From an uncultured Clostridium sp. (lineage in GTDB: Bacteria > Bacillota > Clostridia > Lachnospirales > Lachnospiraceae), in the NCBI GenBank assembly GCA_945917985.1, contig CAMEIH010000016.1:1-52383 (forward strand): 52,383 nt of DNA, read 5' to 3'. Shown in pieces: positions 26,950 to 35,196 of the stretch. A model generated the notes under the pieces. It saw nothing but the letters and a program-made list of their open reading frames with translations. It did no database searches and was not told the DNA's origin. Position numbers and translations under genes: made by a program. How positions within the stretch are numbered: the stretch's first letter is position 1; every line of letters begins with the position of its first letter.

Positions 26950-27879
26950 ATGCAATTCATAAAAGGTGTCACATTTGCAGCTTTTCCCCATAGAGGAAGC
27001 TTTGAGACAAAGGAAGCCCGGGAAAGTCTCTGTCGATTAAAAGAAAATACGGGTGCCGATTTTATCACACTGGTGCCAAACGGATTACAGGAAACCCCTC
27101 AATCGGAAGAAATTTTTTATCAGACCGAAGCCAATATATCAGATGAAGAGTTGATCTCCATGATCCGGTTCGCCCATGAACTTGGACTTCGTGTTGCACT
27201 GAAGCCTACTGTCAATTGCAAAAACGGAGCCTGGAGAGCACACATCAGTTTCTTCGACAAGGATGTACCCTGCGAGCCCAAATGGAGCAACTGGTTTAAA
27301 GCCTACACAGAATTTCAATTGCATTATGCTGCCATTGCTCAAAAAACAAACTGTGAAATGTTCCTTGCAGGCTGCGAAATGGTTATGACCGAAAGGCGGG
27401 AAACAGAATGGAGAAAGCTTATCTCCGATATCAAATCTGTTTACTCCGGTCCTGTTTCCTATAATACAGACAAATACCAGGAAGACAATATTACCTGGTG
27501 GGATTGTGTGGATATCATCTCCTCAAGTGGCTATTATCCGATCACCGACTGGGAACAGGAGCTTGATCGAATCGAACCTGTTGTTAAAAAATACGGTAAG
27601 CCTTTCTTCTTTGCAGAATGCGGATGTATGTCAACGGAAGGCTCCTCCAAGGTTCCCAATAACTGGAATGTTCGCGGCAATGTCAATCTGGAGGAACAGG
27701 CAGACTGGTATACCGCTATGTTTGAAGCCTGTAAGAAGCGCCCCTGGGTAGAAGGCTTCTGTCTCTGGGACTGGGCATGGAAACAGTATCCGACCTGCAA
27801 GGCAACAACAAATGGCGGCTATGACATTTATGAAAAGCCTGCCCAGGCCGTTGTAAAGAAATATTATGACATGTTTTAG
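26950..27879 (+). CDS. Glycoside hydrolase, GH113-like (beta-mannanase fold)
   Basis: A 309-residue TIM barrel that resembles GH113, whose known members are beta-1,4-mannanases. The likely acid Glu is in FLAGCEMVM (about 139) and the nucleophile Glu in FFFAECGCMS (about 227). Aromatic residues such as WDWAWK near the end fit substrate binding. There is no signal peptide, so it would act in the cytoplasm on imported oligosaccharides. The start is 8 bases after GAAAGGAG. It is followed by the ABC transporter after 28 bases. Confidence 0.8.
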   Translation: MQFIKGVTFAAFPHRGSFETKEARESLCRLKENTGADFITLVPNGLQETPQSEEIFYQTEANISDEELISMIRFAHELGLRVALKPTVNCKNGAWRAHISFFDKDVPCEPKWSNWFKAYTEFQLHYAAIAQKTNCEMFLAGCEMVMTERRETEWRKLISDIKSVYSGPVSYNTDKYQEDNITWWDCVDIISSSGYYPITDWEQELDRIEPVVKKYGKPFFFAECGCMSTEGSSKVPNNWNVRGNVNLEEQADWYTAMFEACKKRPWVEGFCLWDWAWKQYPTCKATTNGGYDIYEKPAQAVVKKYYDMF

Positions 27880-27907
27880 ATGTTTGTCATATCTCTGAGG
27901 AATTATT

Positions 27908-29710
27908 ATGAAAACTTTTACACAGACGGAAGATTTCGATCTGGACGCTTCTGAAAGAGCATTGCTTGAAACCTTCAGAAGAAATGAGGGAAGCAGTCTC
28001 AAAACGCCGATTGGCATTTACAAAGGACACTACCTGAACCTGTTTTTTTCCATTTTGTTTTTTGCCATCAAGCATTCCCCGGTATGGGTACTGCCTATCG
28101 TTACTTCCAATATTATCAATGTTGCCACGGAAAGACCTGATAATTCAGGCGCAATTATTTTGATCAATGCATTGATCATGTCATTTTTTGTTATACAGAA
28201 TATTTTTACAAATTACATCCATACCTGGCTATATGCGAAAACCGTTCGAAATGTGGAAAGAGGCCTTCGAAGCTCTCTGGTAAGGAAACTCCAGCAACTG
28301 TCCATCACCTATCATAACGAAATGCAGTCAGGTCGTCTGCAGTCAAAGATCATGCGTGATGTGGAACAGATTGAAACACTTTCCTCACAGATATTCATTA
28401 CTGTTTTAAGTATCCTTTTGAATGTTTTTGTAGCATTTGGTGTCGTTATTTTTAAAAGCCTTACCGTGTTTCTTTTCTTCCTTGCCACCATTCCCGTTGC
28501 GGTGTGCCTGATGGTCACTTTCAGGAGCAAGATCAAAAGGTACAATGCCGATTTTCGAAAAGAAATGGAAGAGACCTCCGTCAAAGTGATGGAAATGGTA
28601 GAACTGATTCCCGTTACCAGAGCGCACGCCCTGGAAAAGCAGGAAACTCAAAAGATGGACCATCAGCTTGGAAATGTAGCGGAAAAAGGCTTAAAGCTTG
28701 ATATGATCCAGACTTATTTTTCCTCCATCAGCTGGGTTGCCTTCCAGCTGTTTCAGGTGATCTGCCTTGCTTTTACCGGCTATCTCGCCGCAAAAGGTAA
28801 GATTTCCGTGGGAGAGGTGGTCATGTATCAGACCTATTTTTCCAGTATTGTAAACCAGGTTTCCAACGTGATCACGCTGCTGCCCACCATTTCAAAAGGC
28901 CCTGAATCTGTAGATTCCATCGGTGACATTCTTCTTTGTCATGATGTGGAAGACAATAAAAATAAAAGAAAAGTAAAAAATATTACAGGTAACATTACCT
29001 TTGACCATGTAACCTTTCAGTACCCGGATGCAGAAGCACCGGTGCTTAAGGATTTAAGCTTACAGATCAGAGCAGGTGAAACCGTAGCCTTTGTGGGAAG
29101 CTCAGGAGCCGGTAAAACCACCATCTTAAATATGGTGATTGGCTTTATCAAGGCAAATTCCGGCAGGGTTTTGATTGATGATATGGATTTAAACTCTTTA
29201 AATTTGCAGAGCTATCGCTCTCATATTGCGGTAGTTCCACAGCAATCCATCCTTTTCTCCGGCACCATCCGCGAAAACATTACTTACGGCATGGACAATA
29301 TCTCAGAGGAAATGCTTTATAAAGTAATCAAAGCCGCTAATCTGGAGGATGTGATCGCGGCTCTTCCGGAGGGGCTTGATACCATGATTACAGAACACGG
29401 CAGCAACTTGTCCGGTGGACAAAGACAGCGTATTTCTATCGCAAGAGCCTTTATCAGAGATCCCAGAATCCTGATTCTGGACGAGGCTACTTCTGCTCTT
29501 GACACTATCTCTGAAAAGAAAATACAGGATGCAATCCATAATCTGGTGCAGGATCGTACTACTTTGATCGTTGCACACAGACTCTCGACCATTCGCGATG
29601 CGGATAAGATTGCCGTTGTCGGAAATGGCGGGATTGAAGAATTCGGCACCTATGATGAATTACTTGATCTGAAGGGTGAATTTTACAGACTTAAGAATTT
29701 GCAGATATAA
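27908..29710 (+). CDS. ABC transporter, fused permease and ATP-binding protein
   Basis: A 600-residue half-transporter of the exporter type. Six membrane helices fill about residues 45-320, and the ATPase domain follows with GSSGAGKTT (Walker A), LSGGQRQRI (signature), ILILDEATSALD (Walker B) and AHRLST (H-loop). The partner may be itself (homodimer). GAGGA lies 6 bases before the ATG. It is linked to the GH113-like enzyme and the AraC regulator, so the cargo may be a sugar-related compound, but exporter folds rarely import sugars and this is unclear. Confidence 0.9.
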   Translation: MKTFTQTEDFDLDASERALLETFRRNEGSSLKTPIGIYKGHYLNLFFSILFFAIKHSPVWVLPIVTSNIINVATERPDNSGAIILINALIMSFFVIQNIFTNYIHTWLYAKTVRNVERGLRSSLVRKLQQLSITYHNEMQSGRLQSKIMRDVEQIETLSSQIFITVLSILLNVFVAFGVVIFKSLTVFLFFLATIPVAVCLMVTFRSKIKRYNADFRKEMEETSVKVMEMVELIPVTRAHALEKQETQKMDHQLGNVAEKGLKLDMIQTYFSSISWVAFQLFQVICLAFTGYLAAKGKISVGEVVMYQTYFSSIVNQVSNVITLLPTISKGPESVDSIGDILLCHDVEDNKNKRKVKNITGNITFDHVTFQYPDAEAPVLKDLSLQIRAGETVAFVGSSGAGKTTILNMVIGFIKANSGRVLIDDMDLNSLNLQSYRSHIAVVPQQSILFSGTIRENITYGMDNISEEMLYKVIKAANLEDVIAALPEGLDTMITEHGSNLSGGQRQRISIARAFIRDPRILILDEATSALDTISEKKIQDAIHNLVQDRTTLIVAHRLSTIRDADKIAVVGNGGIEEFGTYDELLDLKGEFYRLKNLQI

Positions 29711-29764
29711 TTATGTTTTACTTCTGCTGCAATTTGCAGCAATTAATTCCTATCCCCCTTTAAC

Positions 29765-29802
29765 AGAAACAGCCGGTCTAAAATATAAGACCGGCTGTTT
29801 CT
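29765..29802. terminator. Bidirectional terminator between convergent genes
   Basis: A perfect 15-bp stem, AGAAACAGCCGGTCT pairing with AGACCGGCTGTTTCT, with an 8-base loop. It serves the ABC transporter (plus) and probably the permease gene (minus), whose stop codon at 29778-29780 falls inside the hairpin. The T-rich tract is weak on both sides. Confidence 0.85.
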
Positions 29803-30644
29803 ATTATGATTCCCGAAATCACGCCTATTACATATAGCATCAACGTGATCTTGAAATTTTCTTTTACATTATCGTTTACCCGGAACAAAACCAAAAGTCC
29901 CACGCCCGCTCCCACAAGGAGTCCTGCAATCATGGAACCGGCGTTCAGCATACCCTCCAGATAGAGCTGTGTCAGTACCACTGAAGCCGCACAGTTTGGA
30001 ATGAGCCCAACAAGTCCGGCAAGCACAGGACCTAACACCTGTTTCCCTGACAGGATTCCGGAAAGGCTTTCTTCTCCTATGATTCCAATGAGAAGATTGA
30101 GCACAAAGGAAACAATAACAATAAAAAACAATATCTGCATGGTATGACTGAATGCGGATTTCAAAATTTTTCCTTCCGCACAATGGCAGTGTTGATGATG
30201 ACACATTTCCTCTATTTTCAAATGCTCATGTTCTGCTTCCCCATGCTGCTTTTTCCTGATCACAAGATCTATGAGAAAGCCTGCTGCCATACCAATGACC
30301 ACTTTCACACCCAAAATCTTTAAAACGGTCATGACAGGAACCTGCTCGGAAATAAAGATCGGCAGCATTTCATCAGAAGTTGACAGGAAAATAGAGATCA
30401 GTGTTCCCAGCGTAATGATCCTTCCCGCATAAAGGTTAGAAGCTGCTGCTGAAAACCCGCATTGAGGGAAAACACCAAGCACACTTCCGATCAGGGGACC
30501 GAATTTCCCGGCTTTCTGAACCATCTCCTCTGCTCTGTCACCTGCCTTATGCTCAATATACTCCATCACAAGATAGGTCACAAAGAGAAAAGGAAGAAGC
30601 TTAATGGCATCTATTAATGTATCGGCTATCACATCCAGTATCAT
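29778..30644 (-). CDS. ArsP_2-type permease (putative metal or metalloid transporter)
   Basis: A 288-residue membrane protein with about eight hydrophobic segments in two homologous halves, typical of the ArsP_2 family (annotated as arsenic efflux or putative manganese transporter). Shared motifs are GVFPQCGFSAAASNLYAG in the first half and GLIPNCAASVVLTQLYLEG in the second, each with a Cys. A cytoplasmic His/Cys-rich loop (CHHQHCHC) sits between the halves and may bind metal. The start follows AAAGGAG. Substrate cannot be told from sequence. No regulator is adjacent. Confidence 0.82.
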   Translation of the reverse strand: MILDVIADTLIDAIKLLPFLFVTYLVMEYIEHKAGDRAEEMVQKAGKFGPLIGSVLGVFPQCGFSAAASNLYAGRIITLGTLISIFLSTSDEMLPIFISEQVPVMTVLKILGVKVVIGMAAGFLIDLVIRKKQHGEAEHEHLKIEEMCHHQHCHCAEGKILKSAFSHTMQILFFIVIVSFVLNLLIGIIGEESLSGILSGKQVLGPVLAGLVGLIPNCAASVVLTQLYLEGMLNAGSMIAGLLVGAGVGLLVLFRVNDNVKENFKITLMLYVIGVISGIIIETAGLIF

Positions 30645-30687
30645 GGTAATCTCCTTTTGGACAATTGAATAAGAAGTCTCATTTGCC

Positions 30688-30717
30688 AGTATACCATTAA
30701 GATCGCCATATATTCAA
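30688..30717 (-). promoter_or_regulatory. Promoter of the ArsP_2-type permease
   Basis: On the minus strand TTGAAT (30712-30717) is separated by 18 bases from TATACT (30688-30693), right after the stop of the upstream gene and about 40 bases before the start codon. Confidence 0.65.
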
Positions 30718-30730
30718 CTGTTTTCCATTT

Positions 30731-31966
30731 TTACATAATATAGCTGTCCGCATTGACCATTTTTGTATGTGCCAGATCCTTAAGGGTTCCGAAAATATCT
30801 CCCATTCCCATCATGTTTTCTCCACAAGAGTCCTCACCGATTCCGGCTACATTAACGGCAATTGCCGCAACAGCGCTTTCCTGTTCTTTTGTACAATTCA
30901 CTCTTGCACAGTTTTTAAGAGTCAGCTTCTCGAGGATCATTTCCGGTGTAACATCTTCATCAATGATCAGCTGGGCAATATTTTCCGCTTTGATTCCTTC
31001 CGGTGAGTTGTCAAACAGGTTTTTATCAAGCCTGGTTTTGGGCATATTCTTTATTACCCTGCTGTTTCTTACCACTTCGATCTCATCATATTCGGCATCC
31101 AGCTTTTCAAATGCCTCAAATTGTTCCTTTTTGAGCGTTATCTTACCCTTCACCACCAGCTTTTTCAGCATCTCACAGAGAACATCCATGTCTGCATTTT
31201 CATCTGTTTCCAGATTTCCGTATACAAAAAGGTTATCCCCTTCTTTACGGATCATCTCCTCATTTAAGAGGGCATCTCCATACACAAGTTCCATACCCTC
31301 CGGTACCACAGTCATCTCTGTCTGTTCATCGAACAGGGAAACGCTTTCTTCAATCTTACACTCCGGAAGTATCACTTTGTTTGTGATAAACCGAACCTTT
31401 TTCCCGGCAAGCTTTGCAATATCCACATTTCTATCCTTTATGATCACAGCTGTCTTTGCATAATATTTTCCGTTCTCCTTTGCACGGAGAGGAAAATACT
31501 GATCGATGGTAAATTCATCTTTCAGCAAAATGCAATCATCCGGGTAGGCAAATGCAGAGCCGTTTACACTCATTTTGCTCAAAAAGCCATTGAGGCTCTT
31601 CGGATACTCCGCCGACCCGTTGACGATTATCTGCTCATATCTTTGCAGTACTTCTGCCGTTCCGGGATCAATCTTCAGGGAACCGTTTACCACCAGTATG
31701 GTATGTTCCTGATTTGCCTCATTGCCGGTGATCTCATAAGAACCGTTCACAACTTTAACAACAGCTTCTATCTGATCTGAAAGCTCGATCATTTTGTCAT
31801 GATTCATGGCAATGGGTAGACGATTTAAAACACTCTTGCTGTGCTCATTTACAAGTACCACATCCGCGTTGACCATGATCTGCTCAAAATTGCTGTAATC
31901 CTCCTCTTTTATTTTTCTAGTATCACACACATCACAGTTCAATAAAAATTTCTTTTTCTCAAACAT
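30731..31966 (-). CDS. VNGS-repeat protein paired with an ECF sigma factor
   Basis: A 411-residue cytoplasmic protein I do not recognise. It has no signal or membrane segment. The N-terminus carries LLNCDVCDTRKI. Residues 32-137 hold a repeated strand motif VNxx (32, 73, 93, 115, 134), spaced about 20 residues, four times as VNGS. This suggests a beta-solenoid, like a bactofilin or leucine-rich repeat. A similar pattern, FVYGNL and LVVKGKI, recurs near residues 250-275. The ATG follows GGAGG, one base past the sigma factor stop, so the two are translationally coupled. It may act as the sigma factor's partner or output. Confidence 0.7.
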   Translation of the reverse strand: MFEKKKFLLNCDVCDTRKIKEEDYSNFEQIMVNADVVLVNEHSKSVLNRLPIAMNHDKMIELSDQIEAVVKVVNGSYEITGNEANQEHTILVVNGSLKIDPGTAEVLQRYEQIIVNGSAEYPKSLNGFLSKMSVNGSAFAYPDDCILLKDEFTIDQYFPLRAKENGKYYAKTAVIIKDRNVDIAKLAGKKVRFITNKVILPECKIEESVSLFDEQTEMTVVPEGMELVYGDALLNEEMIRKEGDNLFVYGNLETDENADMDVLCEMLKKLVVKGKITLKKEQFEAFEKLDAEYDEIEVVRNSRVIKNMPKTRLDKNLFDNSPEGIKAENIAQLIIDEDVTPEMILEKLTLKNCARVNCTKEQESAVAAIAVNVAGIGEDSCGENMMGMGDIFGTLKDLAHTKMVNADSYIM

Positions 31967-31967
31967 C

Positions 31968-32429
31968 TCATTTTCCTCCGATCACATCTTTTAAATGTTT
32001 TCTGGCAGAAGAAAGTTTTGAGCGCACGGTTCCGGGCGGCAGAGAAAGCATCTCTCCGATCTGCCTGGAATTGTATCCTTCCAGATATCGCATGGAAAAC
32101 AACATTCCCTCTATATCCGGCAAAGAATCCAGCAGATCTTTCCATTCCGCTTCTCTCAATTCCTCCGGTTCTTTCTGCTTTTCCGGAAGTATTTCCGTAA
32201 TGGTTTCACGGGAAAAATGGCGGATCCTGTCAATATACATATTCTTCACGGTTCGATACAACCATGACCGTCTCTGACCTTCATCAAGCATTGTGAGCAG
32301 TTCTTCAAAAAGCATAGCGCGCAAAAATGCTTCCTGAACAAGTTCCTCCGCCGTCTGAAAGCTGTCTGTCATCCCCTGACACCACTTTACAAGCTCCTGA
32401 TGATATTTTTCATATAGTTTCTCTATCAT
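31968..32429 (-). CDS. ECF-type RNA polymerase sigma factor
   Basis: A 153-residue sigma-70 family factor of the extracytoplasmic-function kind. Region 2 is at about 1-75 (EELVQEAFLRAM, then SWLYRTVKNMYIDRIR) and region 4 at about 95-150 (YLEGYNSRQIGEMLSLPPGTVRSKLSSARKHL, with the helix-turn-helix). I chose the ATG at 32429, with AAAGGA 10 bases upstream, over a longer frame running into rlmI. No membrane anti-sigma follows. The coupled VNGS-repeat protein takes that place. It likely reads the ECF-type promoter just upstream. Confidence 0.92.
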   Translation of the reverse strand: MIEKLYEKYHQELVKWCQGMTDSFQTAEELVQEAFLRAMLFEELLTMLDEGQRRSWLYRTVKNMYIDRIRHFSRETITEILPEKQKEPEELREAEWKDLLDSLPDIEGMLFSMRYLEGYNSRQIGEMLSLPPGTVRSKLSSARKHLKDVIGGK

Positions 32430-32464
32430 CTTCCGCGTTCCTTTCTTTTGCCCTTCACTTATAA

Positions 32465-32490
32465 GACGAATGAGAAAGGAAAAGTGTTGA
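32465..32490 (-). promoter_or_regulatory. Possible ECF-type autoregulatory promoter
   Basis: On the minus strand TCAACA (32485-32490) is separated by 16 bases from CGTC (32465-32468), in the sequence CGTCTTA. This matches the common AAC/CGTC layout of ECF promoters. The start would be near 32457, giving a leader of about 28 bases, and the promoter sits just downstream of the rlmI stop region, in front of the sigma gene. Confidence 0.5.
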
Positions 32491-32494
32491 AAAT

Positions 32495-33697
32495 TTATTT
32501 CTCCCCGCAAACCTGGAAAATATAAAACTTCAAATAGTAAGACTCATCCGCTGCCCAGAGAATGGGATGATCGGGAGCCTGGGTTCTGAATTCCACCTGA
32601 CGAAGCCTTTTGTGGACATTTCTTGCCGCCTGATTAATGGTTTCCGTAAACAGGTCATAGGACATAAAATGGGAACAGGAGCAGGTAGCCAAAAATCCAC
32701 CGTTCTTTACCAGCTTCATGGCTCTTAAGTTGATTTCCCGGTAACCTTTTATTGCATTTTTAACAGAGCTGCGGGATTTGGTAAACGCGGGAGGGTCAAG
32801 GATCACCACATCAAATTTCTCTCCTGCCTCTTCCAACGCCGGCAATAATTCAAACACATCTTCGCACCGGAAGGAAACCACATTCTCAAGGCCGTTCAAC
32901 TTCGCATTCTCCGTTGCCTGATCCACGGCAAGCTGTGAGGCATCCACACCAATCACTTCCCTTGCGCCGGCAATCCCCGCATTGAGTGCAAAGGACCCTG
33001 TATGGGTGAAGCAGTCCAGTACTCTCGCACCATTACAAAGCTTCTGGATTGCAAGCCTGTTATATTTCTGGTCAAGGAAAAATCCCGTCTTTTGGCCATC
33101 CTTGACATCCACGATATATCTGACACCATTTTCCACGATCTCTACATTGGTATCAAATTCCTCTCCGATAAAGCCTTTGACGCGCTCCATGCCTTCATTC
33201 AAACGCACCTTGGCATCGCTTCTCTCATAGACTCCTTTTATTCTGATACCATCTTCGGACAATATTTCTTTTAAAAGATCAATAATCTCAAGCTTGAACC
33301 TGTCAATACCAAGTGCCAGCGACTCCACTACCAGCACATCGGAAAATTTATCTATGACAAGTCCCGGAAGGAAATCCGCTTCTCCGAAGATCACCCGGCA
33401 GCTCGATATATCCACTGTCCTTTTCCTGTATTCCCAGGCATCTTTTACTCGCTGTCTCAGAAACTCTCTGTCTATTTCCTGCTTACTGTTCCGGGTCAAC
33501 AACCGTACTTCTATCTTGGAGTTCCGGTTGATAAAGCCCTTGCCCATAGGATATCCGTCAAAATCATGAATCACTACGATATCACCGTTTGTGCAGGAGC
33601 CCATGATGCTTTCAATTTCATTGTCAAAAATCCACATACCGCCCGCTTTAATGGTGCGTCCTTCTCCCTTTTTCAGTGTTACAATCGCTTCGTTCAT
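32495..33697 (-). CDS. Class I SAM-dependent rRNA methyltransferase (RlmI family)
   Basis: A 400-residue protein with an N-terminal PUA domain (about 1-75), then the SAM-binding domain with VLDCFTHTGSFALNAG, VIGVDAS and VILDPPAFTKS. The order fits RlmI/RlmK-type 23S rRNA cytosine-C5 methyltransferases. The Cys-containing block near the end (TCSCSHFMS) is the likely catalytic site. The start follows AAAGGAATAG. It lies 25 bases downstream of the DUF1624 gene. Exact target base cannot be told. Confidence 0.92.
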   Translation of the reverse strand: MNEAIVTLKKGEGRTIKAGGMWIFDNEIESIMGSCTNGDIVVIHDFDGYPMGKGFINRNSKIEVRLLTRNSKQEIDREFLRQRVKDAWEYRKRTVDISSCRVIFGEADFLPGLVIDKFSDVLVVESLALGIDRFKLEIIDLLKEILSEDGIRIKGVYERSDAKVRLNEGMERVKGFIGEEFDTNVEIVENGVRYIVDVKDGQKTGFFLDQKYNRLAIQKLCNGARVLDCFTHTGSFALNAGIAGAREVIGVDASQLAVDQATENAKLNGLENVVSFRCEDVFELLPALEEAGEKFDVVILDPPAFTKSRSSVKNAIKGYREINLRAMKLVKNGGFLATCSCSHFMSYDLFTETINQAARNVHKRLRQVEFRTQAPDHPILWAADESYYLKFYIFQVCGEK

Positions 33698-33722
33698 TTC
33701 AATCTATTCCTTTCTGAATCAT

Positions 33723-34496
33723 CTATAGTAACTGAAACATGCAAAAACCCGCCAGATACAAAACCGGCTGATGAAGCAGATAAATCCAAAAGGAATATCT
33801 GCCGGGAATACTAAAGGGAGCAAAATTCCATTGAAACAGAGAAATATTAAAAAGGTTTCTTTTTAAAAAAATATGGCACAAGTAATATCCGCCTATGAAC
33901 AAAAACAGCCAGGGAAACAGAGAAAAATAATCTGTTGAGAAGAAATCCGGTGCCGTAAATCCAAGATAAGTTGCTACCATTCCCTGGTACCATTCCCTGG
34001 GAAGCTTTATCAGGTTAAAGGCTTCAAAGCCAAGAAATCCACTGTTAATATTCCTTGTCAATGCAAACAATAACAGACTGAAAAAGATCCCCGCTTCGGG
34101 AAGAATCTTTTTCAGCAGTTTATTAAGTGGTATCATTAGAAGCATCCCGGAACCGATCAGGGTAAGTACTCCGAAGATAACCCTGCTCTCCGGCATGATA
34201 AGACAAGTCACTGTCGTTACAAGCACACTGCCTCCCAGAACGATCAATCCTCTTTTAACAGGCTTCTTCCCAAGAGGCCAGCAAAATCCCGAAAGAAAGA
34301 TAAATGTCCAGCAAATACTCTGCTGCCAAATATAGGCTGCCGGTCCTCTATACCAGCTCCACTTTAAGCCATAAATGTTCACCAGATCCCACACGCCATG
34401 ATAGCAGATCATACTGATAAGAGTAATACCTCGAATACTGTCTATCAAAGCATATCGCTGGTTTCCGTTTTCTGTTTGTACTGCTGTCCGGCTCAT
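33723..34496 (-). CDS. DUF1624 / heparan-alpha-glucosaminide acetyltransferase-like membrane protein
   Basis: A 257-residue protein with about seven hydrophobic segments. It begins with the family block RYALIDSIRGITLISMICYHG and ends with YSFWIYLLHQPVLY, typical of the DUF1624 membrane acyltransferase-like family. It probably modifies a surface sugar, but the substrate is unknown. The ATG overlaps the upstream phosphatase stop as ATGA, so the two are coupled. Confidence 0.82.
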   Translation of the reverse strand: MSRTAVQTENGNQRYALIDSIRGITLISMICYHGVWDLVNIYGLKWSWYRGPAAYIWQQSICWTFIFLSGFCWPLGKKPVKRGLIVLGGSVLVTTVTCLIMPESRVIFGVLTLIGSGMLLMIPLNKLLKKILPEAGIFFSLLLFALTRNINSGFLGFEAFNLIKLPREWYQGMVATYLGFTAPDFFSTDYFSLFPWLFLFIGGYYLCHIFLKRNLFNISLFQWNFAPFSIPGRYSFWIYLLHQPVLYLAGFCMFQLL

Positions 34497-35104
34497 TGAT
34501 AAAATAATTTCCCCTCTTCCATTATTTCTATTTTATTATCTTTTGCCTCTAATATCGTAACCGCGCAGTTTTTGTGCACCCCATCTCCCCAGAAATTCTC
34601 AATGGATGGATGCTTGATATTTGCCAGAATTGCTTTCAGGGCACAGCCGTGGGTAGAAATCAGGATTGTTTTATCTGCATACTCTTCCTTGTGAATCAGC
34701 TCTGTCAGGAACTCCCCTGTTCTTTTTATAATATCTTCAAAGCTTTCCCCTCCGGGCGGTGTACGGTAATTTGCAGTGTCAAAAAAGAAATTTAAGAAGG
34801 TCTTATCCGGCACATCAAAGTTTTTCCTTCCACAATGCTTTCCCTCGTATTCTCCAAAGCATATTTCCTGTATTCTCGGTTCTTCAATCCATACTACCTT
34901 TCTGTCACCGATCACAATCTGCGCCGTTTCCTTTGCCCTGATTAACGGAGATGTATAGACAACATCAAAAGGAACCTCTTTAAGTCCCTCTGCCGTGATC
35001 CTTGCGAGCTCTCTTCCGTATTCATTCAGTTCAATATCGCACTGTCCCTGTATCATTTTATTTTTGTTATAATCGGTTTCTCCGTGTCGCATCAGGTATA
35101 TTTT
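34493..35104 (-). CDS. Histidine phosphatase family protein (phosphoglycerate mutase-like)
   Basis: A 203-residue phosphatase with the catalytic LMRHGETDYN at the N-terminus and the second His in LISTHGCALKAI. The fold also covers cobalamin biosynthesis CobC and broad phosphatases. Substrate is unknown. I start at the ATG at 35104, so that the protein begins MKIYLMRHG. A longer frame to 35164 would add a tail with no homology. The ribosome site is weak (AAGG, 12 bases upstream). Confidence 0.85.
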   Translation of the reverse strand, partial: KIYLMRHGETDYNKNKMIQGQCDIELNEYGRELARITAEGLKEVPFDVVYTSPLIRAKETAQIVIGDRKVVWIEEPRIQEICFGEYEGKHCGRKNFDVPDKTFLNFFFDTANYRTPPGGESFEDIIKRTGEFLTELIHKEEYADKTILISTHGCALKAILANIKHPSIENFWGDGVHKNCAVTILEAKDNKIEIMEEGKLFYQ

Positions 35105-35141
35105 CATTTCTACTTCAAGCCTTTCAAAATACTTACTATAA

Positions 35142-35173
35142 AGAGATGCACTGAAAAAACTCAATGCATCTCT
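35142..35173 (-). terminator. Terminator-like hairpin after ahcY
   Basis: On the minus strand a 9-bp stem AGAGATGCA/TGCATCTCT with a 14-base loop lies 24 bases past the ahcY stop. The following T tract is short (TTTATAG). A TTGAGT-18-TATAGT pair overlaps the hairpin and could start the phosphatase transcript. Confidence 0.5.
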
Positions 35174-35196
35174 TCTGAAACTACTATATTTCTCTA

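Noticed and set aside
30731-31966. Anti-sigma factor for the ECF sigma
   Set aside because: No membrane segment, zinc-binding anti-sigma motif or helical sigma-binding domain is visible, so I call it only a partner of unknown role.
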